A DNA stretch of 64,000 bases from Talaromyces rugulosus. Taxonomy: Eukaryota > Ascomycota > Eurotiomycetes > Eurotiales > Trichocomaceae. A program made the translations under genes and the position numbers. This document shows, piece after piece, positions 44,393 through 56,933 of the stretch. The stretch covers positions 4,162,001 through 4,226,000 of the forward strand of contig NC_049564.1 of NCBI RefSeq assembly GCF_013368755.1, in the 5' to 3' direction. The stretch's first letter is position 1. Each line of letters begins with the position of its first letter. The notes beneath the pieces are model-generated. The model was given only the letters and a program-made list of their open reading frames with translations, ran no database searches and had not been told where the DNA came from.

Positions 44393-44824
44393 TTTGCCGA
44401 CTTTTTATGTTGAATTAGGAATAACTTTTTGCTTTTGAAGATTGTCGGAGATGTTCGCATTCTAGTTAGTAATTTTGCAGTGTTTGCATTTACCTTGGGC
44501 TGTTGGCCAATCACATCCCGGCAAGCTCTAATCACATGGCAATGACGTCTATTAGTTTATGTATACTCTGTATATTGCAAGTTGCAGTAAAAGAGAAAAT
44601 AACATGGAATTTTAACTTTCTTCTTTATAATATAACTGTCTGGACGACTAAATCACTGGATAGTTAAAGGCAAAATTTGAAACGTCCAATTTTAGAAAGC
44701 TATAGGACCAATTTTATTTCATGCTGAATATATTGATACAAGATTGCAATTATTAGCAAAAGTCATACTCATGTCTAACGCTTCCATGCCCACAAATCCC
44801 AACCCAAACTGAAAAAAAAAAAGC
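44393..44824. other. intergenic between WDR70 and cyclin H genes
   Basis: Promoter of the WDR70 gene and 3' flank of cyclin H; no gene. Confidence 0.4.
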
Positions 44825-46190
44825 TCATTCCTGCGGTGCTCGACTTCGCTGTGTGACCAGTTCGCCTCCAAAGACATCTTTGCCCTCTCGTTCCCGCTTC
44901 TCACGCTCTAGTCGACGTTTCTTGGCTGTTCTGTCCATTTCACTTTCAGACGCTCCTTCTGCCCCGGGGACACGCTTCTGTCCGCTCTCTGGAGCGCCTG
45001 GGTCCAGCTTTTCAACCTGCTCGCACTGGTAAACTTTTTTGGCAATGGCTCTGAGACGTATCATCATGTCCGGGTTCGAAGCCAACGGGATATAAGACCC
45101 GAGAGTTTGTGAGCATTCGGATAGAGTATTCAACAGCTTTGTGCGTAGGATCACTAGTGGATTGTTGGCGTCTGCATAGCTGTTCTCAGGCCCTAATTTG
45201 GTATCGATATAGAACCGGGCCAATGGCTCATCGACAAGAAAGAAGGCCGAAAGCCATATCTGGGATGGTGTGTAGTGGAAATAAACGTCCGTCATTTGCG
45301 CGGCCGTTTTGAGAATTTCTCGAGCTTTCCCGTGTGCGTTCAATATTCGAGTCGATGCCGACGCCCTGTCTGAAGCCGAGAGCGGAGCAATCGAGTGTAT
45401 CGCTTCTTTCATGCTCTCGGCTGTCTGGCCAATACTATGGGGCGCCGGTCTCCCTTCGCCTAGTGCGATAGCTTGAAGTTCCATGACTCCTCCTTCAAGG
45501 CCGCGGAAAGGATGGCGCACGTCGAACGTAAACCTGAGGCCTTGTGTCAGAGTATACTCAGGGGCGATAATGTCGTCCGGCTTTTCGATCTTGGGCACTT
45601 CTTTTGAGAATGAATTCAAAGATATAAAGTAATTATCGGTTTTTGTAGCAAGGAACAATGCACAAGGCATCATCGTTTTCGGATGGTAAGTCATCACGGA
45701 ATTTGTAAGGTAAAATCGCCGAAGGAATTGTATCGCTGTCGCCTATCACCTCGCTAATATTAGCCTCGTTGAAATATCCTTAAAAAACAACCCCAAAACA
45801 AGCAACTCTTGTTTTTTTTTTTTTTTTTCTTTTCCTCTCACCTACCCTGATCATTGTCGGCAGAGCTGGCTTGTATTTATCCCCAAGTTCCAAAGCCTGC
45901 TCACAAAAGTATCTCAAAAAAGTCAACTCCTCTTCCGGAGTGAGACAGTCCACATCCCTTTCCAGCGCTGCTTCCCATTTTGTCTCGTTGTCGCTTGTTG
46001 GATTTGGAGTTGAATTGCCCGTAGTCGAAGGGGTGCCGGACCTGGGATCCTCGCGCGCTCGCTGTTGGGCAGCCCGGAGACGTTCGCATGCGGTAGCGTT
46101 GGTATCGGATCGCAGCTTGGCTAAGCTATCCTTTGAAAAGGACCATAACCGGAATTGCGTTGAGGATCTGTAGATCTCATCTTCGAGCAT
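44825..46190 (-). CDS. ccl1: cyclin H (TFIIH/CAK cyclin)
   Basis: Exons 46190-45846 and 45742-44825, 420 residues. Starts MLEDEIYRSSTQFRLWSFS, the unmistakable N-terminal helix of cyclin H. The first cyclin fold follows (PEEELTFLRYFCEQ, then, across the intron, PTMIRATAIQFLRRFYL), with TNSVMTYHPKTMMPCALFLA and the second fold ending near residue 330; the tail is charged, ERE-KRE rich. It partners the Cdk7-type kinase in the CDK-activating kinase of TFIIH, which phosphorylates RNA polymerase II CTD and activates cell-cycle CDKs. The intron is 103 bp and includes a long A-tract on the coding strand (T-run at about 45810-45830 on the plus strand). Nuclear. Confidence 0.93.
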
Positions 46191-46853
46191 GGTGGAAGCG
46201 GGGAGTAGTCCGTTCGTCTATGCGCTGGTGGGTATTGTCAAATTTCTTTCTCCTAAGGGTTGTGATCAAAGTAGCCGCATTTTGTATTGTCGAGCTTTCG
46301 TTCTTTTCGGTGTGAATTTGAATGTGAGGGAAAGCGAGAGAAGAAAAGTTGGCGTCGTTGGTAGTTGTAGCTAAAGCCTTGATGGGAATCATGGGATGCG
46401 GCTTTATCGATGACATCGCGCCGGAAGCACTGACCGCCGCCGCGCCGCAGGCTGCTTGAACTTGTAGCTTACCAGTCTCACTCTATTATTTGAATTAGTT
46501 CAGGAACATTACTTTGGAAAATGCTACGTCCATATTGGTAACGAAATTTCTAAAAATCCAAGAGTTCATGTCATTGTCATTATTGATTCTACTTCCAACA
46601 AAGCGAGTATAGAAGAACCGTCCAAAAATTGCCAAAATGCGAAGATACCAAAAAAAGAAAAAAAAAAGGTCAGACGCCTGAGATGTAGGGCCATCATCAT
46701 CCTATAGTCGATCTGTAACCAAATCGAAAAAAAGCGAGAGATATAAACAGACAAGAATCGAAATAATAGGATTCGCCAGGCTCCATACGCTCGTTCAACC
46801 AACGAACCACCACATAGGTCGCTTATGCAATAACTCTTCCATAAATGCGTAAA
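46191..46853. other. intergenic, promoter of cyclin H
   Basis: No supported gene. Confidence 0.4.
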
Positions 46854-47708
46854 TCATGGCTCACCTAGAAGGTGTGCAGTAATATCACCAAGATATTCTC
46901 CTTCAAGTTCGTAATCCTCGCCGTCGTTGCGGTCAATACCAACGTAGTTGAAAGCAGCTATAACGCGGTCGAGGTCGAATCCCATGCTACAGAACCGGTC
47001 GATGAGATCCTTGTTATATCCATCATACCTATTAAGGAAAAAAGTTAGCATGTTAGTCAGACGGTGAAAATCCGAGGTTAGATAGCCATACGCAGCAATT
47101 GCGTCGCGCTCTTCGTCTTCCTTGGCCTTGCGCTCTTGCTCCCTAATGGAGGCATCGGTTGCGCCCCCGCTGCCTTCAGCAACTTGTTTTTTAGGGGCAC
47201 CGGCAAAGTTGATCGCCCATTCCCTAGCCAAACGTTCAAACTCTTTGGGCTTTCGCAACAGCATATTGGCAACCTCTGCATCTTGAGGATCCTTGGGTTC
47301 TGGTGTGCTGAGAAGGGACTGTAAAGATAGAAGGGCGGATTTTATCGTGAGGACTGGAGACCAGGCGGAGGATAGCGTATCGAGACAGATGGCGCCCTGG
47401 ATCAACAGTTAGCAATTTGGATAATAAATAATCTCCGATAGACTTACCGTTTGGCTACTGATATTTGGGTGGTAGACCTTCGTCTCGAACTTCATCACAG
47501 GGGGTCGGAAAGGGTACTCGGTGGGTATCTTGATATCGACAAAAAATGTGCCATCCTCGTAGGGCGTGCCAGGCGGACCACGAAAGGACCCTCGAAGGTG
47601 TGTCAGATCATCATCAGCACCCACGGGCTCCGCGGTCACCTGGGAGTGAGAATCATTGTGTATGTCCGCGATTTCCTTCGCAATGCGGCGGTTTCGGTTC
47701 GAAGCCAT
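46854..47708 (-). CDS. ubc1: ubiquitin-conjugating enzyme E2 Ubc1 (E2-25K) with UBA domain
   Basis: Exons 47708-47448, 47396-47092 and 47028-46854, 246 residues. The UBC core begins ASNRNRRIAKEIADIHND; HPN (YHPNIS) and the catalytic C91 (GAICLDTLSSAWSP) are split by the first intron, which falls just before the active-site segment. The C-terminal domain YDGYNKDLIDRFCSMGFDLDR to ITAHLLGEP is a UBA fold, which with the core and length defines Ubc1/E2-25K. The enzyme extends Lys48-linked chains for proteasomal degradation and works with the anaphase-promoting complex in yeast. It lies head-to-head with the proteasome ATPase gene rpt2, an interesting functional pairing. Confidence 0.95.
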
Positions 47709-48547
47709 TGTATCGGGAAGCTGGCCGATTCCTCGAGGTTGGACGTGATGGTGAAAGTTGCCTGGCTTGAGGCGAGAAGACTTCTGTAGAAGCAGTGACC
47801 TGGTCACGGAAGGCGGAGTATTGGAGCGGGGGGAGCTAGGCTGCAAAAGGTGGCCGGCGACCAGGCAACAGTAGCGACAAGGACGATGAGATCAACAAAA
47901 CGATGGAGTTTCGGGCCGTTTGATAGACACGACTCAAGGGCTCCAGCTCACTGTCTGCGATGATGACGAGGTAGGTGTTCCCAAGGGCCAAGAGGGTCGA
48001 TGTCACGAGTCCGGAACCTTGAGGGCACGACTAGCTTGGTTGTTTCTTGGTTGGGTCTAACGATGAATGGTCAAATTCTCTTGGTTGTTAATAGATTTGT
48101 AGCGTAGCGTCTGCAAGTGTCTTTGAGGTCTTTTGGATTATAACGTCAGACATGCCACCATTTTGTAAGTAATGACGATTCAATAGATCTCCAAGTTGGA
48201 TGACGGATGGCCAAGTGATGACTAACCCAGGCGGGGTCTAGTCCAACCAGGTTAGTACCTGAATAATTAGACTAGCCTCATTAGGAATGGTTCAGAAATA
48301 CCGGCCGATGACATAAGCGCTGGCCGGCCTAGTCCCGTGACCCGGCGGATGGCGAGTCGCGAGTCTCGACAGCTCCGGCCAGCTTCCCAACACCACAGAG
48401 CACATCGCTCAGCTATCATCCACTGCCATCTCGTCCTTTATCCCACCTTCCTCTATTCACCTTCCATCTATTGAGTGCTTGACTGCAAGCCTGGTCGCTT
48501 CTAGTAATCGGAAAGGACTCCCCAGCTGAGCTCTACAGCTCCCCATC
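47709..48547. promoter_or_regulatory. bidirectional promoter between ubc1 and rpt2
   Basis: 839 bp separate the two divergent start codons. GC-rich blocks occur at 47810-47890 and 48300-48370, the latter with CCGGCC palindromes. At about 48150-48165 the minus strand reads TGGTGGCA, partly like the yeast proteasome element GGTGGCAAA; this match is weak. Confidence 0.45.
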
Positions 48548-50121
48548 ATGGTAAGCCCTGGCGGCCGGTCGGAGGTTACGACATTAGCTTACCAATCTGT
48601 GATATACAGGGAAATCAGCAATCCAATATCGGCGGTGGCCCCGGAGGAGACGGAGGCGATGATAAGAGCAAGAAGGTATGACTATTTTCGATTCCGGATT
48701 GCGTGGGAAAGATGGAAACAACTAACGTCTGTCGTGTGATTAGAAGGATAAGCCCAAGTACGAACCACCGCCACAACCTACCACTCGTATCGGCCGCAAG
48801 AAGCGTAGAGCTGCTGGTCCGAATGCCGCCGCAAAGCTTCCCACTATCCTGCCGACGTCGAGGTGTAAATTACGGTATTTAAGGATGCAACGGATCCACG
48901 ACCATCTACTTATGGAGGAGGAGTATGTTGAAAACCAAGAACGAATCCGCAAAGCCAAGGCCCAAGCCACCGCCCAACCCTCGGCAACGGGAGATTTGGA
49001 TGCTTTGGACAGGAATGCCGATGAGAGAGGCCGTGTGGATGACATGAGAGGAAGCCCGATGAGTGTCGGTAATCTGGAAGAAATGATCGACGACGACCAT
49101 GCCATCGTTTCCAGCGCCACCGGCCCGGAGTACTACGTTTCGATCATGTCCTTTGTCGATAAGGATCTCTTGGAACCGGGTGCCAGTCTTCTTTTGCACC
49201 AGAAGTCTGTATCCGTGGTTGGTGTTCTGACGGACGACGCTGATCCGTTGGTGTCTGTCATGAAACTGGATAAAGCTCCTACAGAGTCGTATGCAGATAT
49301 CGGTGGTCTGGAGAATCAGATCCAAGAAGTGCGAGAGGCAGTGGAGTTGCCATTGCTGCACCCCGAGCTCTACGAGGAAATGGGAATCAAACCTCCCAAG
49401 GGTGTCATCCTCTACGGTAGCCCTGGAACGGGAAAGACTCTTCTCGCCAAGGCCGTAGCCAACCAAACGAGTGCCACCTTTTTGCGCATTGTTGGTAGTG
49501 AGCTGATTCAGAAATACCTGGGTGACGGTCCACGACTAGTGCGCCAAATCTTCCAAGTAGCCGCCGAGCACTCCCCATCAATTGTCTTCATCGACGAAAT
49601 TGATGCTATCGGTACTAAGCGCTACGAGTCGACCTCTGGAGGTGAACGAGAAATCCAGCGAACCATGTTGGAGCTTCTGAACCAGCTAGATGGATTCGAT
49701 GACCGTGGAGACGTCAAGGTGATCATGGCCACCAACAAGATCGAGAGTCTGGACCCTGCGTTGATCCGACCTGGTCGTATTGATCGTAAAATCCTCTTTG
49801 AGAATCCTGACCGTAAGTTTTCAACCTTTTGCATTGTTTTTGATGACTCGCTGACTAATAAATCTTCTAGAAAACACCAAGCGAAAGATCTTTACACTGC
49901 ACACCGGCAAGATGTCTTTGAGCGAGGATGTCGAACTCGACGAATTCATCAACCAGAAAGACGACCTCTCTGGTGCCGATATCAAAGCCATTTGTTCCGA
50001 AGCCGGTCTCATGGCTCTGCGTGAGCGCCGAATGAGAGTCCAAATGGAAGACTTCCGAACTGCCAGGGAGCGGGTACTCAAGACCAAGAGCGAGAGCGAA
50101 CCCGAGGGCTTGTACCTTTAA
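48548..50121 (+). CDS. rpt2: 26S proteasome regulatory ATPase Rpt2
   Basis: Exons 48548-48550, 48610-48675, 48744-49812 and 49871-50121, 462 residues. Exon 1 consists of the ATG alone; exon 2 supplies GNQQSNIGG, so Gly2 is exposed for N-myristoylation, a known Rpt2 feature. The N-terminal coiled coil and OB fold ([20 protein letters not shown], then [16 protein letters not shown]) lead into the AAA+ module: Walker [11 protein letters not shown], pore-loop [11 protein letters not shown], Walker [12 protein letters not shown], arginine fingers RPGRIDRK. The C-terminus GLYL is a HbYX motif that docks into the 20S core to open the gate. Intron 3 (49813-49870) sits within NPDQNTKRK. Cytosolic and nuclear. 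Confidence 0.97.
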
Positions 50122-50859
50122 ATTTCACTCTCTGTGTGTATGGAGAAAACCCTTTTTTTGACATACACTACTACGTTTTGATTACTTTTGATAAACTCTG
50201 TACTCTTAAATCTTAGACATGGCCATCCATCATCATTTATGTCGACAACATTATTATTTACCTAAATAAACGCGTATTTTTTACCGTGATTTTTGAATTT
50301 TGTAACAAAGAATCAATTTGATTGTAATAAGAAAAGACATCATCACTCTATATTTCTAGCCAAAAAAGAAGAGTCCCAGTAGCTGGTGTTTCCCTCTCTC
50401 CCTTTTGAACATGACATAGGAAAGGCAAGACAGGACAGGACACATGATATCAGAAAACGACCTGTTAAGTAGAAAAAGAAGAGAGGAAAAAGTCAAAAGG
50501 AGGTTTATAGATGCATGTCAATAGGATGAGAGAATAATGAAATCCAAATCATATACCCCCCTCCGGACTCTATCTCTCCCTCTCTCTCTCTCTCTTTTCA
50601 CACAAGTCTAAAAAAAAAAAAGCAAAACAAAAGAGAAATATCTAATATGCATGAACTGATCTGGAGAGGCGGGAAATAACCTGATCTCCTTTTGCCCCAA
50701 CCAGGCCTAACTGAGTGCCTTCTTCTTTAAAAAAAAATAAAATATCATCATTTCATTTGCTTTTTCCCCCTTCTCTTGTGACAAAACAGAAGAGGGTCTT
50801 GTATGTGGGTGAGAATCCACATAAAGGTGTTCTTTAAGGGGCAAGTTTTTTTACACAAT
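50122..50859. other. intergenic between convergent rpt2 and arb1
   Basis: 3' untranslated regions of both genes; a CT microsatellite at 50574-50598 and A-runs. No gene. Confidence 0.5.
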
Positions 50860-52855
50860 CTAGACGGCACCTGATTGAAGCATTTTCTTGCGGAGATGGT
50901 CCTTGTACTCTCCAATGCTGCCATCCCATCGGCGGATGGTCTTGTGTTCACACACCATAATATCTTTGGCAATCTTGTCCAAAAGTCTGTGAAGTAAGTT
51001 AGTAAGAAAGCTTTATAAAATAAAATAAAAAGGTAATGAAAAACATACCGGAAATCGTGAGATACCACGACGACACCACCGTTGAAAGCTTTAATGGCAT
51101 CTGCCAAACTGTCAATGGTAGGAATGTCGAGACCGTTGGTCGGCTCGTCGAGAAGAAGCATGTTTGGCGATTCAATAGCAAGCAAAGCGAAAACGATACG
51201 GCTCTTTTGTCCCTCAGACAGAGTGCCCATGAGCGCAGTCTGCGACTCACCAGATAGACCGTAACGGCCAAGCTGTTGACGCCAGAATTGATAGTCTTGA
51301 CTCTTTGTGCTGAACTTGTCGCGCACGAAATCCAGGGCGGATTTGGTCAGGTCCAGCTGCTCGGCAGAGTGCTGGCTGTAGAGACCGAGCTTCAAGTGAG
51401 TGTGGCGGGTAACTCGGCCGCTGTTGGGGCTGAGCTTGCCGGTCATCAAACGAAGCAGGGTCGATTTGCCGACACCATTAGGACCGACCAATGCAGTTCG
51501 CGAGTCCATGTCGACACCAAGGTCGAGGTTCTCGTACAAGGTGTCGTTGGCATTGCCAGAGTACGAAAAGGTGACGTCGTCAAAGGACAGGACAGGGGGG
51601 GGAAGCTTCTCAACATCGGCAAAACGGAAAGTAAAGACTTTGTCGGGAATGACAGGCTGGATGAAACCGTCGGCCTCCATCTTGTCGAGAATCTTCTGGC
51701 GAGACTTGGCTTGACGAACCAAGTTGGCATAGGTACCGGCGGAGGCAATGAACTTTTTGATGTGGGAAATTTCTTCCTGTTGCTTATTGTAGGCCTTCGT
51801 CTGGTTTGTTTCCTGTTCGTCCCTTGTCTTGTGGTATGAGTCGTAGTTACCACCGTAGTAAATAAGCTTCTGCATGCGCATATCAATCATGGTTGTGCAG
51901 ACACCGTTCAGGAAGTCCATCGAGTGAGACACCAACATGAGGGTGCGGTCCCACTTCTTAAGGTATTCTTCAAGCCACACACAGGCTTCAAGATCCAAGT
52001 GAGCGGTTGGGTCGTCGAGCAGCAGCAGGGAAGGCTTGACGAAGAGGGCCTTGCCCAGGGCGACACGCATTCGCCAACCACCGGACATGTCCTTGGTCTT
52101 CTTCAGGATGGTGGTCTTGTTGAATCCCAAACCAGTCAAAATCAAAGATGCACGGGTATGGAAGGTTGACGGGTCCATGGTTTCCATACGCTGCAGGACA
52201 GTTAGTAAATAAATCTGGCAATGTTGCTGTCAAAACTTACTTCATAAAGATCCTCGAGAATCGGGGCTTCAGGACCGTCGGACTCGAGAATATCTTCGGC
52301 CAGCTTCTCCAAGCGGGCCAATTCATTCTCGGCTTCGGTGACGACCCACTCCAAAGCACCAAGATCACTGGGGGGTGCACCCTCGTTCAAAAGGTAGATA
52401 TCGATGTGCTCCGGAATAGGGAATTCGCGCTGGGCGATAGCCTTCAACAGTGTGGACTTGCCGCAACCGTTTTCACCCAACAGACCGTAACGGCGGCCAT
52501 AGTTGACTTCAAGGGTACTGTCGTTGAAGAGAACCTTTCCGTGAAACACCAGGGAGGCCGATGTGACTTTGGCATCGCGGGACGATGCCATCGACGACAG
52601 GACACCGGTTGTGACTCGGTCGGAGAGACCGTGCTTGTCCATCTGGGAGGTCAGCTTGTCGACTTCCTTCATCTTGTCGGCGGTAGTGGCGGGCTGTTCG
52701 CTGGCTGGGACGGCATCACCATCGCCGTCCAAGAGCTCGGGGGTTTCGTCGCCCTTGCCCTTGCCGACCTTTTTTGATGCCAACTTGGAAGGCTTCTTGT
52801 CAGCACCGTCGGCGGCACGCTTGGCCTGGCGGGCGGCTTTGGAAGCAGAGACCAT
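50860..52855 (-). CDS. arb1: ABC-F ATPase Arb1, ribosome biogenesis factor
   Basis: Exons 52855-52241, 52190-51049 and 50986-50860, 627 residues. The Lys-rich start ([20 protein letters not shown]) is followed by two ATP-binding cassettes without membrane helices: first Walker [10 protein letters not shown], signature [13 protein letters not shown], Walker [13 protein letters not shown]; the ABC-F linker with [20 protein letters not shown]; then second Walker [10 protein letters not shown], signature [12 protein letters not shown], Walker [13 protein letters not shown]. The last exon restores [20 protein letters not shown], the conserved end. In yeast the protein shuttles and helps 40S and 60S subunit maturation. 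The 62-bp last intron is phase 2; without it the C-terminus would be wrong. Confidence 0.95.
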
Positions 52856-53431
52856 CTTGGAAGAGAGAAAAAAAGGATGAGTCGGTAAAAATGAGCCGAA
52901 TGTATATTAAAAAAAGGAAGGAGGCTCAGTATCGACAGCCCAGGGTGCTAGCTGCTGAGAAAAGCGGAGGGACAAAGTCGGAATAAAAACTTCGAAGCCG
53001 GGTTGTTGGTGGTGGTGGGGGAGATTTCTTTCTGCCTTATCGATTACAGGGCCCCGCTAATCGAAGAAACACTGGGGGGTATCTAGAAAAGGAAAAGAAA
53101 AAAAGGAGATTGGACGAGGGAACGAGAACCGATGGCGACCCGTTTCGAAAGTGTTGCTAGCCTTCTTCTGCCTCCTGGTGCAGATGAGGGGGGAATTGCG
53201 AGATGGATGGAGAGGAGAGGAAGAAGCCTTGTTGATGAGGCACATACTATTATTTTTATCGCGTTGAAATTTTGTGGCCGGTGGAGCCCCGCCTGGCCCC
53301 TCGCGAGCCGTGACTGGCCCGCCCACGTCATTCATCTCCAAATGTGGCGAGACGGCAGCCTCGGGCAGGCAATACATCACAAATGGTGATTATTATGTAT
53401 GTCCATTCATTATCATTTACATATAGCAACA
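52856..53431. other. intergenic, arb1 promoter
   Basis: No supported gene; GA-rich stretch at 53090-53230. Confidence 0.4.
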
Positions 53432-54361
53432 TCACAGCCGGTCGCTGAGCTCGACCAGAAAAGTCTTCTCCTCCGGGGTCAAGTACAGCTGGTCGGGCAC
53501 TACCACACGCCCCCTCGTGATGACCACTTGCTCTTGGTCCACCGAGCCTTCAACCTGGGCCAAAGACGATTTGGACAGCTGGCCTTCGACGTCGGCGTTC
53601 AACGCGCTGTCCGAGTCCGTTACTGGCTTCGTTTTGGAGAGGTCTTCGGGCGTCCACCAGTACTGCGGGAACGTGCGCTGGATGTTGTTGATGACCATGG
53701 CGACGACCGTCATGAGGACGGCTCCCAGCAGAATCAAGGGGACCAGCCACCATCCCAGCACAAGCGAATCGTCGCTGACGACAGCTAGCAAGGCCGTTGC
53801 ACCTGCAGGTGGATGCACCGTTTTAGTGAGAGCCATCAGCACCGTTGCTAGAGCACAGGCTAATGCACCACCCAGCCAGCGGATGGATTCAAAATGCGGG
53901 CTCAGCGCGAAGAGCTTGCATATGGCTACGCCGATGATGCTGGAAATCACTTGCCCGAGCACTGAGTTTCTCGGCTGGGCCAGGGGAGACTCGATGGCAT
54001 AAAAGTTCAGCACTGAAGCAGCACCCTGCACACACAAGCACGGTTAGCTATGATCCTACCCACCAGAGATCTGCAGAGCGTTCAAAGGACATACGAAACT
54101 AGCGATGATGATGGGAGCCTTGTGATCCTGGAAGACGGCCACCTGCCTCGAGACGAGTTCAATCACAATGAGACCGACGAATATGCCCACAAACGCCCAG
54201 GCGGCAATGATGAGGCTCCCAATCGGCCTCTGTGGTGTCCTCCTGTGTCCCAGAAGGTAGGACACTGGATAGGGTAGCCACCGCCATGGCGGCGAGGGGA
54301 CTAGAGGATTGAGCCATCGGTCGATGTCAAAATTCCACGCCGCAGGGTCTGAGATGCCCAT
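53432..54361 (-). CDS. HPP-family integral membrane protein
   Basis: Exons 54361-54095 and 54025-53432, 286 residues. The family is named for the His-Pro-Pro triplet, here in TKTVHPPAGATALLAVVSDD. Four to five helices are evident (IGSLIIAAWAFVGIFVGLIV, GQVISSIIGVAICKLFAL, LGGALACALATVLMAL, WWLVPLILLGAVLMTVVAMV), then a cytosolic tail ending LTPEEKTFLVELSDRL. Bacterial and plant HPP proteins are implicated in nitrite transport into plastids; the fungal role is not settled. The start was set at the first ATG of the open frame (GISDPAAWNFD); an upstream non-ATG extension is open but not needed. The intron is 69 bp and phase 0. Confidence 0.9.
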
Positions 54362-54959
54362 GCTGGCGAGGCTTCGGTGCACGACACGACGCCTTTTGAG
54401 GGTGATGGTTGGGTTTGTTGCAGTGGCGATCTTCACCCAGCTGGCAAACGGTCCGATTCGACGGTCTTGTGTGACTGGGAACTAGTAGACGGAAGACAAA
54501 GGCTGATATATCGACATGCCCTTCGCGGCCAGGGACAGACAGCAGGCGAAATGCAAATTTAAGTACCACCACCAGCCCAACACATCCGGTCGACAGAACC
54601 ATCTCCGCGGGGATTTGCGTGCTCCAAGTCATCCAGAGTCGTCGAGAAGTTCAAACAGGAAGTTCTTCCACTTGCGGAAGCTGCTTTGGGCCAATCACCG
54701 CCGTTGATGTTGGGTAATAGAAATTCCCAAAGAGGCTAGCGCGCACGGCATGCTGACGTGAGCAAATTGCAGACAAACAAGACAAACAGCTGCTCTTTCC
54801 TGCCTCGACCGAGTTTCTTTCAACGACAACAAAAAATACTTCTTTCACTGCATACGGAATGCTTCTCGGTGTTACTGACTTCTACCAATACAACAGTTTC
54901 AACATTCAATATTCAACATTCAACATTCAACCGCCTAGATCCCACATGCATCCAAATAT
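54362..54959. other. intergenic with short TTCAACA repeats
   Basis: Promoter of HPP gene and 3' flank of the oxidoreductase. At 54895-54932 a run of ATTCAAC/A units is present. No gene. Confidence 0.45.
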
Positions 54960-56222
54960 TTACACCGCCAGCGTCTTGCCCTGCTTGGAGCTTTCCTTTG
55001 CCAGCTCGATCAACCGGATAACCCGGCTGGCCTCGGCGCCACTGGCTGGGAGCTCGCCTTCGCCCGCGAGCGCACGCGCAACCTTGCGGTAGTACTCCAC
55101 CCATGTCGGCCCTTCCACTGTCGGGACAGTCTCTGCTACCGGCTTGCCATCTTGAATGGTAGTGAGAACACCTGTGTGGGACAGTCAGCTTGAAGTCTCC
55201 CTGCTATGCATCTGCATTTTCGACGTTCGCCCAGTCACATACCGTATCTATCACTCGGCTCCAGGCCGTACGCGCTGTTGCCAGGCAGGATGCCCTCCTT
55301 CAACTGATCTTCCTGGATATCCAGGTGATATTTCTTGAAGCTACCCTTGTCTCCTCTCACCCAGAAGCGGAGTTGCTTTTCTTCCGGGCTCACCACCGAC
55401 GCCTTGGCGGTCACCAACAGGCCGTTGTCATAGTGGAAGAGAACCGTGAAGGCGTCGTCAAATCCACTAGGGTTGTTTTCACGCTGACTACCAATAAAGC
55501 CGGTGACACGCTGCGGCTCGCCGAACAGGTAAACAGCCTGGTCCAGCAGGTGCGTTCCCAAATCGTAAATCGCACCGCTTGCCGGGATCACCTTGGCCTT
55601 CCAAGATGCCGGGTCTGAGGGGCCATCAGGCCGATGACGGTCAAAATGAGTCTCGTATTCAACTACTCGGCCCAATGAGCCATTCTTGACAAGCTTTGAT
55701 AGTGTGACAAAGTCGGCGTCCCAGCGACGATCTAAAGTCATGATTAGATAAGTTTGGTGATCCCAGGCATCTACCACGAAAGTACGTACTTTGGTATACG
55801 GCCAGCAGCTTCTTGTTACTGTCAGCCAATGCCACCAGCTCTTCCGCCTCTTTATGAGTCGGGACAAAGGGCTTCTCGACCACCACTACATAAGAAATTA
55901 GCAACGTAATTCTGGGACACAAAAAATCGGAGTTCATACCATGCTTGCCAGCACTCAGAGCCAGCTTGGCCAGGTCGTAATGAGAGTCAGGCGCCGTAGT
56001 AATCACAACAAGATCGACTTTGGGATCTTTCGCCAGGTCATCCGCAGAGTGATACAGCTTGATACCCGGGTGGTCCTTTTCGGCATTGTCGTCCGGCTTG
56101 GGCGTCCGCTGCACGATGGCGTGCAGTTTGAAGTCGGGAACGCTGGTGATGAAGGGAATATGAAAGACTTTGGCGCTAAAGCCGTAGCCAACAACACCTA
56201 CGTTGAAGGTTTTTGAAGCCAT
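54960..56222 (-). CDS. GFO/IDH/MOCA-family oxidoreductase
   Basis: Exons 56222-55940, 55885-55790, 55731-55243 and 55171-54960, 359 residues. NAD(P)-dependent dehydrogenases of this family act on sugars or related polyols. Visible are the Rossmann start NVGVVGYGFSAKVFHIPFI, the acidic loop after beta-2, the VVVEKPF motif (Lys of the E-K-P signature, split by intron 1), NRRWDADF at the exon 2/3 junction, and the active-site helix SGAIYDLGTHLLDQAVYLFGEP (D and H). The end LAKESSKQGKTLAV with the preceding RLIEL helix is typical of the fungal YMO1/YdgJ-like subgroup. Probably cytosolic; substrate unknown. Confidence 0.93.
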
Positions 56223-56933
56223 GTTTTCTTTTTTAAGACGGGGTCAATTTCCGGAGCCGTTGAAGCAGGAGAATGATTCAAGCAACAAGAAACACGCGGG
56301 GAATTCTCCTCTTTTATATCTCGCTCTATGTTGAAATTTTTTTAAAACCTCTAGAGGCTCGCAAGAAAGCTACCTCTGAACCAGCCATTAATAATGGCCA
56401 TCGTCATCGCTCAGTCCGGCGCGGGGCAGCTCAACCCGACGCTGGCTGTTTTGTCATTAGCCGTCCGCCGTTCTCTGGCGGGGCTCAATCTCCACCACTA
56501 CGGGTACTAACTACCAACTACCAACTACGCAATTAGGTGAGTCAATCTCACAAAAATGGAAATGTAGCTTCGGTTTCAGCTACCTTGCACTATATACGTT
56601 GATTGTCACTGCTGAATCCTGAAGTCTAAGGGCTGGTTATCTCCATACTAGATGGTTCGATTGGAGAGTAGTGCGGAAACCCTTTCCCGGAACCATTTTT
56701 GTATGCATTTTCAATCTGATATTGCGTGCAATTGGAAAGTGATGTCGTTATTTGCAGAATGAAGCTTTTGAGATTTATGAGGTCATTGTAAAGCAAAGTT
56801 ACCTCTATTCGCTGGTGTTTCTCAACAGACATTTCAGGCATTCGTATTAATAGCAGCCAGCAAACATATAGTAGTTGAGGCACTAAACAGATTATTTTCA
56901 TGTATTGACTGCATGTGACAACTGTCAACCTGC
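56223..56933. other. intergenic, oxidoreductase promoter
   Basis: No supported gene; a short triple TACCAACTAC repeat at about 56505-56526. Confidence 0.4.

Noticed and set aside
48150..48165. Proteasome control element (PACE-like) upstream of rpt2
   Set aside because: Only a partial match to GGTGGCAAA; Rpn4-type control is not established in moulds.
51276..52777. Long open frames on the plus strand opposite arb1
   Set aside because: They mirror codon bias of the real minus-strand gene and show no family motif or splice structure.
56640..56665. GGTTCGATT resembling a tRNA B box
   Set aside because: Flanks do not pair as a T-stem; no acceptor stem.
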